DNA of 64,000 nt. Source: Variovorax sp. E3 (lineage in GTDB: Bacteria; Pseudomonadota; Gammaproteobacteria; Burkholderiales; Burkholderiaceae_C). Location: contig NZ_MOWM01000019.1 of assembly GCF_016082275.1 (NCBI RefSeq), positions 1 through 64,000 of the forward strand, given 5' to 3'. The notes below the pieces were generated by a model. The model ran no database searches. It saw only the letters and a list, made by a program, of their open reading frames with translations, and was not told the DNA's origin. Positions 35,111 to 43,805 of this stretch are shown piece after piece; position 1 is the stretch's first letter; each line of letters starts with the position of its first letter. The position numbers were made by a program, and so were the translations under genes.

Positions 35111-36559
35111 TTAGTCGGCGAGTCGCTCGCCGTTGCACCAGCGAACGAAATCACCTCTGTCGACATAGTAGTCCCGGAATGATTGAGCATCGGCACTAGC
35201 CGCGAACACGCGCAATCTGCTCTTCATAATGTCACGCAAGAACTCTGCTGCTCCTCGCCTGCGCCGGGGAGCTGATACTTGATTAACCAACTCGCTTAAG
35301 CAAAAACGCACTTCCACCGGAAGATCTTTATCCAGAATTGCATTTTTGGAAAGTTGACTCTCGAGTTTTTTTAAGGACTTGATCGTGACGAATCTCCTCA
35401 GATACGGCTTCTCCGGCTTTGCCAACATCTGACGCCCGACGAGACGACGAACTACCTCCTCTGCAACATCAAGTCGCTCAGCTACCCCTTGATGGGAAAG
35501 GGCGCCGGTACACTCTATTTGAATTTCCTTTAGCTTAGAGGTTGCTACAAGATGCACGTCCTTGCCCTTCCTCTCGCAATAAGTAGTGGTAACGTAGTCT
35601 TTCAAGAGCTGGGGGCCATGCGTACTAAGGATCGAGCCATGTAATCGGAGCATCGGCGCAAGCGTCGATAGTCGAACGTGCGTGCCTTGATATCGCTCAG
35701 GAACTGCCCACTGAACTTCGTTCGAAGTCGGCCTTCCCGCTCGCAGTCGGCCCAAGGGGGCTTGCAGTGCCACGAACTTTCGGAGCTGGCGCCCGCTCAC
35801 GAACGCGCCCGCCTTCACATGATCTGATTGAGCTAACCATTCTTGAAATTTCTTTGGTAGCCCGACGCTACTTTCAGCGAAAGCCCGCTCGATCGCCGGG
35901 AAATCCTTAGATACGACCATCGCAGTCACGTCGTAAACAGCCCGCTCACCTCTTCCATTTTCCTCCGTGCAAAAGGGCGCCAAAAATCGAAGTGCGCGAG
36001 CAGCAGTTCGTTCCAGCTCCGTAGAGCAGTCATTGATAGACGCTTGAGCACATACCGCCTCAGCGTATGTCGCCTCCATTGCCTTGACCCATCTCGGAAC
36101 AGACTGTCGCGGCATGCTAGCGAAAGTCATCCCGCAATCGCACTCGGCGAATGATCTTCGATCGTGGCGCAGTTGAGAATCACATGCGGAGCAGCGGTCT
36201 AGAAGCATGCAATCATGATAGGAGCATCGCAGAGTTAGTGGACGATCCCATGCCGCCATGCAGATCGGCCGTTTCTCCGTAAAGCAAATTGGGCACACCC
36301 TGGCGATCTGTGAACGGCCAGCACTGGTCGGTCGAAGATTTCTTGGATCGGCATCCGGTATCTCAAAAGCAGGTGCTCCGTCACTAGCCAGCAATCTTCC
36401 GCACAATAGAGCTCTGTGCGATGCACCAAGGACTTTAGCGAGCGCCCTTAGACCTCCCAATTCATTCTCTGCCGCGAAGCGTGCCAAATACCCTGGCCAC
36501 GACTCGCAAGGGTGATGAGCCGGTCTTAACAAAAGCTGCTCTGTCGAAACGACTTGCAT
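35111..36559 (-). CDS. tniQ: TniQ/TnsD-family targeting protein (proximal copy)
   Basis: 482 aa. The TniQ domain starts at HPCESWPGYLARFAAENEL and carries zinc-finger motifs VCPICFTEKR, CSYHDCMLLDRCSACDS and a CDCG. A long helical C-terminal region with a helix-turn-helix-like segment (HQGVAERLDVAEEVVRRLVG) follows, as expected for a protein that reads DNA. The ATG directly abuts the stop of the tnsC-like gene, with no spacer. It is probably translated with it. Confidence 0.87.
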   Translation of the reverse strand: MQVVSTEQLLLRPAHHPCESWPGYLARFAAENELGGLRALAKVLGASHRALLCGRLLASDGAPAFEIPDADPRNLRPTSAGRSQIARVCPICFTEKRPICMAAWDRPLTLRCSYHDCMLLDRCSACDSQLRHDRRSFAECDCGMTFASMPRQSVPRWVKAMEATYAEAVCAQASINDCSTELERTAARALRFLAPFCTEENGRGERAVYDVTAMVVSKDFPAIERAFAESSVGLPKKFQEWLAQSDHVKAGAFVSGRQLRKFVALQAPLGRLRAGRPTSNEVQWAVPERYQGTHVRLSTLAPMLRLHGSILSTHGPQLLKDYVTTTYCERKGKDVHLVATSKLKEIQIECTGALSHQGVAERLDVAEEVVRRLVGRQMLAKPEKPYLRRFVTIKSLKKLESQLSKNAILDKDLPVEVRFCLSELVNQVSAPRRRRGAAEFLRDIMKSRLRVFAASADAQSFRDYYVDRGDFVRWCNGERLAD

Positions 36560-37630
36560 CTACTTAACCTTTACTTGGGCAAACGCCTGTCCTGGCTGCG
36601 TCAATGGTTCTCCGTCATAGCTTTCTTCAAACGGATTCCCGTTATCAGCGGAAGACCCAAATGTTCTTTTGAATGCAATCCTCAGGTGGGCGCCCGTAAT
36701 CTGCTCAGAACCACTCTCGAACGCAACCTTGATGCCGTGCTTTAAAAGCGCGCTAAGGTGACCGAACCTTGCATTCGAACCCAATAATAGGCGCACCGAG
36801 AGTCCACTATCAGAAAGATTAGATGTTTCGGCGAGTGGGAGCTTCTCGTCAATGGACTCCATGATTTTCGACCAGCGCTTCAATGCAATACCGCGAACTT
36901 TCGGGTCGGTGGTTGTCACTACAAACGGGAGTAATTCGACAGTCGCTTGCATACGGCGTTGCAGTTGATCGTTCGAGTCTCTTACAACGAGCGCGTCAGG
37001 CGTTCCCATGGCGATCACAAGACAGGGAGTCGCATCAATTAGCTTTCTCACCCAATCGCCGATCGTCTGGATACCTTTGCGCCGCGTGGCTGGGATGTCT
37101 TGAAAATCATCGAGGAGAAGCCGGCGAACTCGGCATTTCCGCATAAGTATTGTTATGCGCCTTAATAAATCATCGGCATTTCCCTTTGTATCGGGATGAC
37201 CCATCGCATTAAGGAGTGCAACGCCCATCGCTCTTTCCGTCGGGGATGAGGGGACTCGCATATACACCGTCGATAAGTACGTCACATTAGGCGTAAAAAT
37301 GCGAGGATATTTCGTCATTAATTGGTGCGCAAAGGTAGTTTTGCCTGCCCCAGATTCGCCGATCATGAGAATTGCAGAACCGTAGGTGATCGTATCCTTA
37401 TATTCGAAGTCGTTATCATCAAACGGATAGGCGTGCTCGATCTCGAAAGTTTTGGCATCAATCATGGCCTCCGCATCAGCAAGATCTGAGTGCTTGATGA
37501 AAGTGTCTTGAAAGGCGCGAATTCGCTGATCAAGCGCAACACCACGCCAACGCTCGCGACTTACATCTGCACGGTGGTCTAACTCAAAACTTTTTTCTTG
37601 CACATTCACCTTTAACCGTCGGCGAGTCAT
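36560..37630 (-). CDS. tnsC: TnsC/TniB-family AAA+ transposition regulator
   Basis: 356 aa with Walker A IGESGAGKTT and Walker B RRLLLDDFQD, followed by the sensor strand CLVIAMGTPDALVV. Sequence and length match TniB/TnsC ATPases, which polymerise on target DNA, link TniQ to the transposase and give target immunity. The start overlaps the end of tnsB by 47 bases, and its stop touches the next ATG. The N-terminal ~45 residues probably contact TnsB or TnsA. Confidence 0.9.
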   Translation of the reverse strand: MTRRRLKVNVQEKSFELDHRADVSRERWRGVALDQRIRAFQDTFIKHSDLADAEAMIDAKTFEIEHAYPFDDNDFEYKDTITYGSAILMIGESGAGKTTFAHQLMTKYPRIFTPNVTYLSTVYMRVPSSPTERAMGVALLNAMGHPDTKGNADDLLRRITILMRKCRVRRLLLDDFQDIPATRRKGIQTIGDWVRKLIDATPCLVIAMGTPDALVVRDSNDQLQRRMQATVELLPFVVTTTDPKVRGIALKRWSKIMESIDEKLPLAETSNLSDSGLSVRLLLGSNARFGHLSALLKHGIKVAFESGSEQITGAHLRIAFKRTFGSSADNGNPFEESYDGEPLTQPGQAFAQVKVK

Positions 37631-39738
37631 CCAGCCTTGCTGAATCCATGGCCTTTGTAAGTAAATTCAGTCTGCTCGGCTTGGATTGCACGATCTCTTG
37701 TACATCGGCGACTTCGCATGCCGGCATGCCAAGGCTGTGTGCTGGGCGGTGCTCTCCCTTTATCTGAACTCGATCTGCCGCTGATCGGGCGTCCCGAGCA
37801 GCAGGGTGACCACGGAACGCGTACTTGATAAGAAATGCTTGGCGGCGTGAAGCGATCAACCGCGACGTTTCGAGTTTCGAGACGCTATCCCTCATATCGT
37901 CGCGCGCTGCAGACAGCTGCTGCATCGCAAGGCGGGACTGACCTTTGGCTTCGCGCGCAAACGTCTTAGTGAGCTGATGCTGCCGCTCCGTGAGGCCGCG
38001 AACATAATTCGGATCTTCTACACAGGGGACAAGAAACCATTCCTCTGCAAGCGGATCCGCGACAAAAATCTGCTCCAGATTCTCGGGATTTACTCGATAG
38101 TTCACTCGATGGCTATGCCCAAGCGATCGTCGTAAATCCTCTAGACGATCATTTTGGTAGCGCAAATGCTTTCTTTCGAGGCCGCCGGATGCGCGAAACG
38201 CGAGCGTCCCCGGCAAAATAAATTCAGCAAACTCCGCGCAATCCATGCGAGGCGCTCTCAAATCTACGCTAGCAACCTGCTCTTCCCAACGTTCACTCGC
38301 GGATCGGCCATCCTCACCTCGCGTATGCATATATTCATCCACAACCCACCGCATCGCGTCTTGCACAAGCTCTTCTAGAGTCAGCTTTGCTGCTCGCATC
38401 GCCGGATCGAGTCCGTCCCGGTTGTTTTTCTTCACGCATGCGCCCGGCTTACTGGCGGCGAATATATGTTTGAAAGTTCGATTAAATCCTTCCACAACTG
38501 ACTTGTTCGTGGGCTCGTGTGGCTTGGAATACGCGTAGTCGACACCGAGGTCCAACATTGCCAATTTGAACGGCTCGGTGGTGTTGTATACGGCGTTGTC
38601 CAAAATCGCGAGGCCGAACTGTCCGCACTGAACCCACTGTCGCTGACATTTGCTTAACATCAGCTCCCCCATATTTTTCTTCCGCATTGCGCCAAGGATT
38701 GTTGACACGGCTGTTTCGGTTGTTCGCGTCTCTGGCCCTGGATTGGCGCCCATGACGGCCCGCGAATATTCATCAACGCCAAAAGTGAACATCGGTGTTC
38801 CCCAGGGAAGGCCGGTGTCTGGATCAATAGCAAAAACTCTTACGTCTACGTCATCAAACTGAACGAACTGCAAAATTCGTCTCGCAGATACGCGTGCTCC
38901 GTTGGCTCGAAAAAGCTTCCTAGCGAGGTCCTTGCCGACTCGGCGTTGAGTCAGTTCGCTAGCGGGCACTGTCTTCTTTATCCAGCGCGCGATTGTGATG
39001 TCCGCAGGCATCGCAAGTTGATCTCTGGCAGACCGCTCAACATTCACAGATGCGATCTTCTGGCACAGACTTCCGGCAATATCGCTGGTGACAAGCCTCG
39101 AAGTCTCATCAGCTTCCTGCTCCGCAATTGAGTCAATGAGCAGCTCTGCCACCGTCGGATCCAAGCGTGGCCTGGACACTTTCAAGATCTCGCCCGTTGC
39201 TGCGGAGACCACGTGTTGAGTTGCTCGACCGCGAAACCGATACTGTGGGGCGAGTACTTGGAGATCGCCCCGTGCCGCCAAGACTTTTTTTCTGCGCGCG
39301 GTACAGCGTCCAGATCGACATCTCATCTAGCTTCTCACCCGATAAGGCCCGGACATTTTTGACCGCCAATTGGTGCATTTCGCTTTTGGGGTTGAGATAC
39401 TCAAGACCATTCTGATCTAGCTCGCGCATCCAGTCGACTAGACTCAGCAGCCTCCTCTTCGCCTTGTCGCTGAGACTAAACACCGTTTCTGAAAACGGCA
39501 CGACCTGATCGGATAGGCCAACTCCCTGTCCTACTCGAAGCTCCAACTTGCCAATGAGCAGAGCGAGATTCAAATCATCTTGTCGCGCAATACGCAACTC
39601 TTCGCGATCCTCGCGAGTTAGCACGACGCCATCGTCACGAACTTCATGCACTCGATAGACGTTCCCAAGCCAAATCAGCTCGACACCAGCCTTGAAGTAG
39701 TTCGTCGATGATGCGAGGGGGTGTATCTCGGTGGACAT
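37584..39738 (-). CDS. tnsB: TnsB-like DDE transposase, reading frame split at an A7 run
   Basis: Two overlapping frames make one TnsB of about 718 aa (Tn7 TnsB: ~700). The first (39738 to ~39290) holds the N-terminal DNA-binding part with LSDKAKRRLLSLVDWM and LYRAQKK. The second (to 37584) holds GRATQHVVSAATGEILKVSR and the RNase-H core: Asp in VQFDDVDV, Asp in LAILDNAVYN and Glu in KSVVEGFNRTF. They meet at seven A's on the coding strand (39285-39291); six would restore the frame. The first ATG lies inside tnsA (95-base overlap). It is either a slippage site, a sequence error or an inactivating mutation. Confidence 0.85.
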
Positions 39739-40420
39739 AGCTCTGCTCATTGATTGGATGAAAGATGTTGAGGAACACTCGCCCGCGGTATGCAGCGGCG
39801 TGGATGACGTCGAAAGTTAATCCGCCTTCGTACAGGTCCTTTACCGTCTTATGGCCTGAGTCCACTGCTTGCGCGACCTCAGCAATGTCGCTCGCGGAAT
39901 ACCCGAGCTTTTGCGCACGTCGCATATGCCAAAGGTTCAGAAATGCTGTACGCGTAAGCGGCCATTGATCGGTCCATATGAGAAATTTCATCTGAGCCAA
40001 CTCGGATACGCGTGCGACTTGATCTTGCTGATTCTGCTCAGCGGGCGTCAGCCGGGAGAGCGGTTTGACTTCCATTACATATTGAAGAGTTCTGTAGTCT
40101 TCAAACATGAAGTCAGGAGTCGCATCAATTCCGTGGAGTTCTTTCTTTAAAGTGAATGGCTGGGACTTGAACCGTTTGACTGTGCCAATATTTCTAAGCC
40201 ACTCCAAGAGATGCAGCGAGGTGTTTTCCAATCGACCCTCGACCGCTTGTTGCGCGAGTGTTTCCTTGTCGACCGACACATTGCGTTGAGTGGGGCGACT
40301 TCTTCCAAGCACGGACCGCGCTGCGTCACCTTCGTACGTGGCTTTGATCCAAGCAGGAGAGCCATGCACGAATACGATCTGTTCAGACTGTGGGGTGGTA
40401 AGTTTTTTCCGAGCTGGCAT
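39644..40420 (-). CDS. tnsA: TnsA-like transposon endonuclease
   Basis: 258 aa from the ATG at 40420 (MPARKKLTTPQSEQIVFVHG). Upstream ATGs at 40461 and beyond would run through a palindrome. The restriction-like core is visible: Glu in HLLEWLRNIG, Asp in DATPDFMFED and Glu-x-Lys in YVMEVKPLSR. TnsA cuts the 5' strands, giving cut-and-paste transposition with TnsB. Its 3' part overlaps tnsB by 95 bases, more than usual. As the first gene of the operon it marks the side on which the right transposon end is expected. Confidence 0.87.
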   Translation of the reverse strand: MPARKKLTTPQSEQIVFVHGSPAWIKATYEGDAARSVLGRSRPTQRNVSVDKETLAQQAVEGRLENTSLHLLEWLRNIGTVKRFKSQPFTLKKELHGIDATPDFMFEDYRTLQYVMEVKPLSRLTPAEQNQQDQVARVSELAQMKFLIWTDQWPLTRTAFLNLWHMRRAQKLGYSASDIAEVAQAVDSGHKTVKDLYEGGLTFDVIHAAAYRGRVFLNIFHPINEQSYVHRDTPPRIIDELLQGWCRADLAWERLSSA

Positions 40421-40447
40421 CAAGTGGACTGAATCGAAGTGTGCGTG

Positions 40448-40469
40448 CCTGTGCGACATCTCGCACAGG
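40448..40469. promoter_or_regulatory. Perfect 9-bp inverted repeat upstream of tnsA
   Basis: CCTGTGCGA-CATC-TCGCACAGG, 28 bases before the chosen tnsA start. Likely an operator for the transposition genes, or a transposase-binding site if the element end lies close by. Confidence 0.55.
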
Positions 40470-40646
40470 TCAACAGAAGTTGGGGCCAAAATACCCGCAT
40501 AACTGCAGCTCATGGTCCATCACCCGCCCTACTACCGCTCAACAGGCACTTTCATTAGTCTTACACTTCCATCAACCATCCTCCTTCAAAGAGGATGCCA
40601 TCCCCACGTTTGGGGCCTGTGGTCCGGCGTTCGACGCTGAAATTTG

Positions 40647-40805
40647 ATGAGCACATCTTCCATTGCGACGTCGGCAAGACTCGAAGTCGAGGGTTGGCTT
40701 GACGTGTTTTCCGATGATGAGGAGCACGCTCGCGCCCGTTTGATTCACCAGGGGCTCATTCCACTCGGGCGCCGAGGCCGATGCCCGAGCAAGTGCGTTC
40801 ATTGA
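40647..40805 (+). CDS. 52-aa ORF upstream of the zinc-motif protein
   Basis: It starts MSTSSIATSARLEVEGWLDV and ends RRGRCPSKCVH, with an acidic middle (FSDDEEHARARL) and a basic Cys-containing tail. The pattern 'EVEGWLDVFSDDEEHARARLI' looks like a natural helix pair. No clear ribosome site is visible, so support is modest. It lies between divergent tnsA and the larger frame starting at 40849, 43 bases downstream. Confidence 0.4.
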   Translation: MSTSSIATSARLEVEGWLDVFSDDEEHARARLIHQGLIPLGRRGRCPSKCVH

Positions 40806-40848
40806 TCGGGGCCATAAATGGATCTACGAGTGACGTATTGGCAATTGC

Positions 40849-42361
40849 ATGAATGCATCGGCGGTGCTGCAGGATCCTCGCGTGACCTATAAATGGATTG
40901 AGCCAAAGGACGACCTCCATCGCATGGCTTTGACCAGCGGGACATTTGAGGGATTTAACGCTGTGGACCCGTATGAGGCACTGCGTGCGATCATCGAATT
41001 CCGAGCTGAGGCGCCGAACTTACAACTAGCGGCATGGCACCTTCATCTCGCTGAGAGTCGCGCGGAAGCTGCATCGCGAACCCAGAATTCCGCCCATCTT
41101 GATGCGATGGACAGTTGTGGACTTTGGCCAGGGGTTGAGGCCTACGATCCGCCATCGCTTCATGTCGGCAAGGCAACGCAAGTGGCGCGCTTGAGGTTTG
41201 AGCAAGTCGAACAAATTGTTCGCGCAGCGGCTCAACGTGATCTACGAAAAGCGAACCGTTCGATTGAGAAGCTGAAGAACCTCGTTCCTGATCGACTCAA
41301 AGAAGCATGCTTTTGGATTGGCAGGCCCCTCTTAGACATAGACCATGCGCCGATCGCCCTAACAGTGCCAGTAGAAGCCGATGCGCGGCATGGCGGTCTC
41401 ATGGCGCAGGGATACGAACGCTTAAGCCATGCCCTTCACATCTCTAGGTTCTCAGATGTGTCACGACAGTTCAGGACTGCAGTCGCCCGGGCAGATCGCG
41501 AGCTGACACAATGTAGACATGCGCTGCGCGTTCTGGGAGCGTGGATCCGAGCGCTTGACTTCGAAGCTGCCTCGCCGGTCTGCGAATATTGCTATAGACA
41601 TCGCGCGACAAAAAAAGCGCTGTGCTAGACATGCGGTCAAGACATTCATCACCGCGGATGCAAGAGCGGGTTCAGCGATTCACCCAGGGTACGTTGCGCG
41701 CTTCGCCGCTCTAGCGGGGGGCGCTGAGGCAAAGCGCGCCTTGAAGTCGAGTTTGGAAGTGAAGCTTGAGGACCGAATGACGGTTTTACCGGAAGCAAAG
41801 GTCTACGGCGTGCCCGTTGAGCTAACCGCAGCAGTCTCTACGCTTGTTGTTCAGTTGCGTCGTTTGCGCCCGATCCTAGGAGATTCGCTCGAAAGTGCAG
41901 TGGCAGCGACGTTTGAGACCATTGCACGACTGGCCATCGAAGCCTACAAGCGCCCCCCCGGGCGGGACGTGGCCGAAGAGGCTGCGCGTCTGAAAAGAAG
42001 AAACGGCGCCAAAGAGTTGTTGACCCTGCGGGGCTTCATGATAGTTTGGTGCGCGTCAGGGCGTCCGTTTCCTGAAATCTTCCCCGAGCTGATCGGCTTG
42101 AGCCGAGACCCGTCACACCCAATCGTACGCAATGGGTCGCTCGTGGCGCCTCAGGTAGCTCTGGGATTTTTGCGCGAGCGAGCTTGGGTGGAAGCGGAGA
42201 ATGATCTTCATCGGCGTACAAACGTCGATCGCGACGATGTTCTACGCTTCTTAGCGAAGGCCGCAGTTTCGACTCAATTGCTGCTGACTATGGTTGCAGC
42301 CATGACACGATCGCAAAAATTGCGGCACGGGGCGATGCTCCACGACAGCGTGCAAGGCTAA
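40849..42361 (+). pseudogene. ~500-aa zinc-motif protein split at an A7 run, next to tnsA
   Basis: The first frame (40849-41628) starts MNASAVLQDPRVTYKWIEPK and reaches VCEYCYRHRATKK before a stop. The second (to 42361) continues RCARHAVKTFITADARAGS. They meet at seven A's (41610-41616). With six, the sequence reads C-x2-C-x9-C-x2-H, a complete zinc site spanning the join, which argues strongly that it is one protein. The rest is helical with no recognised family. Being adjacent to and divergent from the tns operon, it may be a transposon accessory protein. Confidence 0.6.
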
Positions 42362-42436
42362 AGAAATATTCAGCTAAATCACGTATTCGAGGAAACCGGT
42401 CATACCCCTGACTCCATTCCACTTCGGCGCAGACAC

Positions 42437-42853
42437 TCAGTGTTTGAGGCCGGATGTTCCAAACCGGCCAGCTGCGGCTATGGCTCGCAGGCTCGCCGAT
42501 CGCCACTCAGTAATGCATCGGATTCGCTCCTGTTGAGCATCCGCCAGAGCTTTCTGCGTGTTCAAAATCTCAAGCACGTCGGCCGCGCCCTTTTCGTATT
42601 TTCGCTGAGAACCAACTAAAGACGACTGCGCGGTCGCCAGCAGTGCTTCTGAAGCATCGAGATTCTTGATCGCGGCCTGCGCATCTGAGTATGCCTGCAC
42701 CACTTCCATGGAAACGCGATGACTCATGTCTTGCAATTCTGCCGAACGCTGCTCAATCAGGGCGTCAGCGCCGGCGACCTTGTACGTCCGTCCGAAACCC
42801 TCAAAAATCGGAATGTTAAGGGTGACGCCAACGATACGCTCGTGCGTCTGCAC
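42437..42853 (-). pseudogene. TolC-family outer-membrane efflux protein, C-terminal fragment
   Basis: Reads VGVTLNIPIFEGFGRTYKVA, then VSMEVVQAYSDAQAAIKNLD and YEKGAADVLEILNTQKALAD, the last helical repeat of TolC/OMF proteins. Only about 135 of ~450 residues remain. The 5' part ends where an IS-like sequence begins (~42854). It is a leftover of a core-type efflux operon at a junction between the Tn7-like part and the next cargo block. Confidence 0.8.
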
Positions 42854-43090
42854 AGTGTGTTGATTTCCATCCAGAAGTGACCCACTTGTTCAAGTGGTTC
42901 CAGCCTCCTTCCTTGGCCGGCGCCTTGATTTCCGCGTGTAACGAGCGTAGCGTGCGCCACTAGCCCTCACCCTGTGTGAGCTTTTAGCCACGCCGACGCC
43001 GCGCAAGCTTGTTGGCGATCTTTAAGCCTGCGTCCGTATGTCCACCAGTCAATCGAAGCCATCCGTCACCTCGCAGTTGCTGCGCTGGAC
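42854..43090. other. Junction sequence with possible IS21-type end
   Basis: Just beyond the TolC fragment the sequence TGTTGATTTCCATCCAGAAG, then TGACCCACTT resembles the terminal bases of IS21-group elements. No transposase follows. From about 43019 a frame in phase with the next gene is open (HQSIEAIRHLAVAALD), suggesting that the next gene was once longer at its start. Confidence 0.4.
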
Positions 43091-43786
43091 ATGCCCGACA
43101 TGGAGATCGAGCGCACCAAAAGTGTTGCAGGGGCGCCCTCAGCCGCCATCAACGCCGGCAGCATCGTCGGATTCTCAGCCGACATCGGCGAGCAAGAGCA
43201 GGAGGATGTGCTGTACTCCCTGCAGCTCGCGCAACGCGCCGCGAGTGCCGCGGCCGACCGATATACGGCCGTGCAGGATTGGTACAAGGAATACGTGCGC
43301 GTGCTTGAGATGACTGGCTGGGTGATGACCGGCTTCAATCTCAACGCGCAGAAGGTCGATCAATCCGAGATCGAGGTGGCCAAGGCGGCGCTGGAAATCC
43401 TGGCCGCCGCCGTCACTGGCCCGCAGTCAGTCGTACTGCTCGCGGCCATCAAGGCCATGCAGGGCATGGCCAAGGACGATGGCTTCATCACCCTTTTCGA
43501 GCACTTCGGTGCGCAAGGCCGCGTCGGCAACTTCCAGATGAGCGATGTACAGAAGGACGAGGTGGGCACATTGTCCATCGTGACGGGCGCGTTCCAGATC
43601 GAGATGGGCGAGCGCCAGGAGAAGTTCCTCTTCTTCAAGTGGCACAGGAAAGGCGTCTCCTTGTGGGGCGACGCGGTGAAAGCCGCCTTCAACCGCACGC
43701 ACTACGCCACCCTCCGCGAAGCCGTGCGCGAAAGGCTGGGCAAGGAAGGCCGAAAGGCGATCGCGGGCCTGCCGCTGAAGTTCTGA
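43091..43786 (+). CDS. Unknown protein, first gene of the caspase/TPR-CHAT module
   Basis: 231 aa from the ATG at 43091. A plausible in-phase extension upstream has no start codon or ribosome site, so the N-terminus is uncertain. The protein is helical in the first half (VLYSLQLAQRAASAAADRYT) and has a central hydrophobic stretch (ALEILAAAVTGPQSVVLLAA) that could be a membrane-inserting hairpin. It ends in a beta-rich part (FLFFKWHRKGVSLWGDAV). I recognise no family. It stands 19 bases before the caspase-like gene in the same strand and strongly GC-rich composition, so it is probably the third component of that system. Confidence 0.6.
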   Translation: MPDMEIERTKSVAGAPSAAINAGSIVGFSADIGEQEQEDVLYSLQLAQRAASAAADRYTAVQDWYKEYVRVLEMTGWVMTGFNLNAQKVDQSEIEVAKAALEILAAAVTGPQSVVLLAAIKAMQGMAKDDGFITLFEHFGAQGRVGNFQMSDVQKDEVGTLSIVTGAFQIEMGERQEKFLFFKWHRKGVSLWGDAVKAAFNRTHYATLREAVRERLGKEGRKAIAGLPLKF

Positions 43787-43805
43787 GCGCGGCCTTCGAG
43801 AGCCC

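Noticed and set aside
39285..39291. Programmed -1 ribosomal frameshift in tnsB, as in IS3-type transposases
   Set aside because: The downstream frame needs +1 or -2; a -1 slip at A AAA AAG leads into the third frame, which is not coding.
33524..40420. CRISPR-associated transposon
   Set aside because: No repeat array and no cas6, cas7, cas8 or cas12k-like genes within the window.
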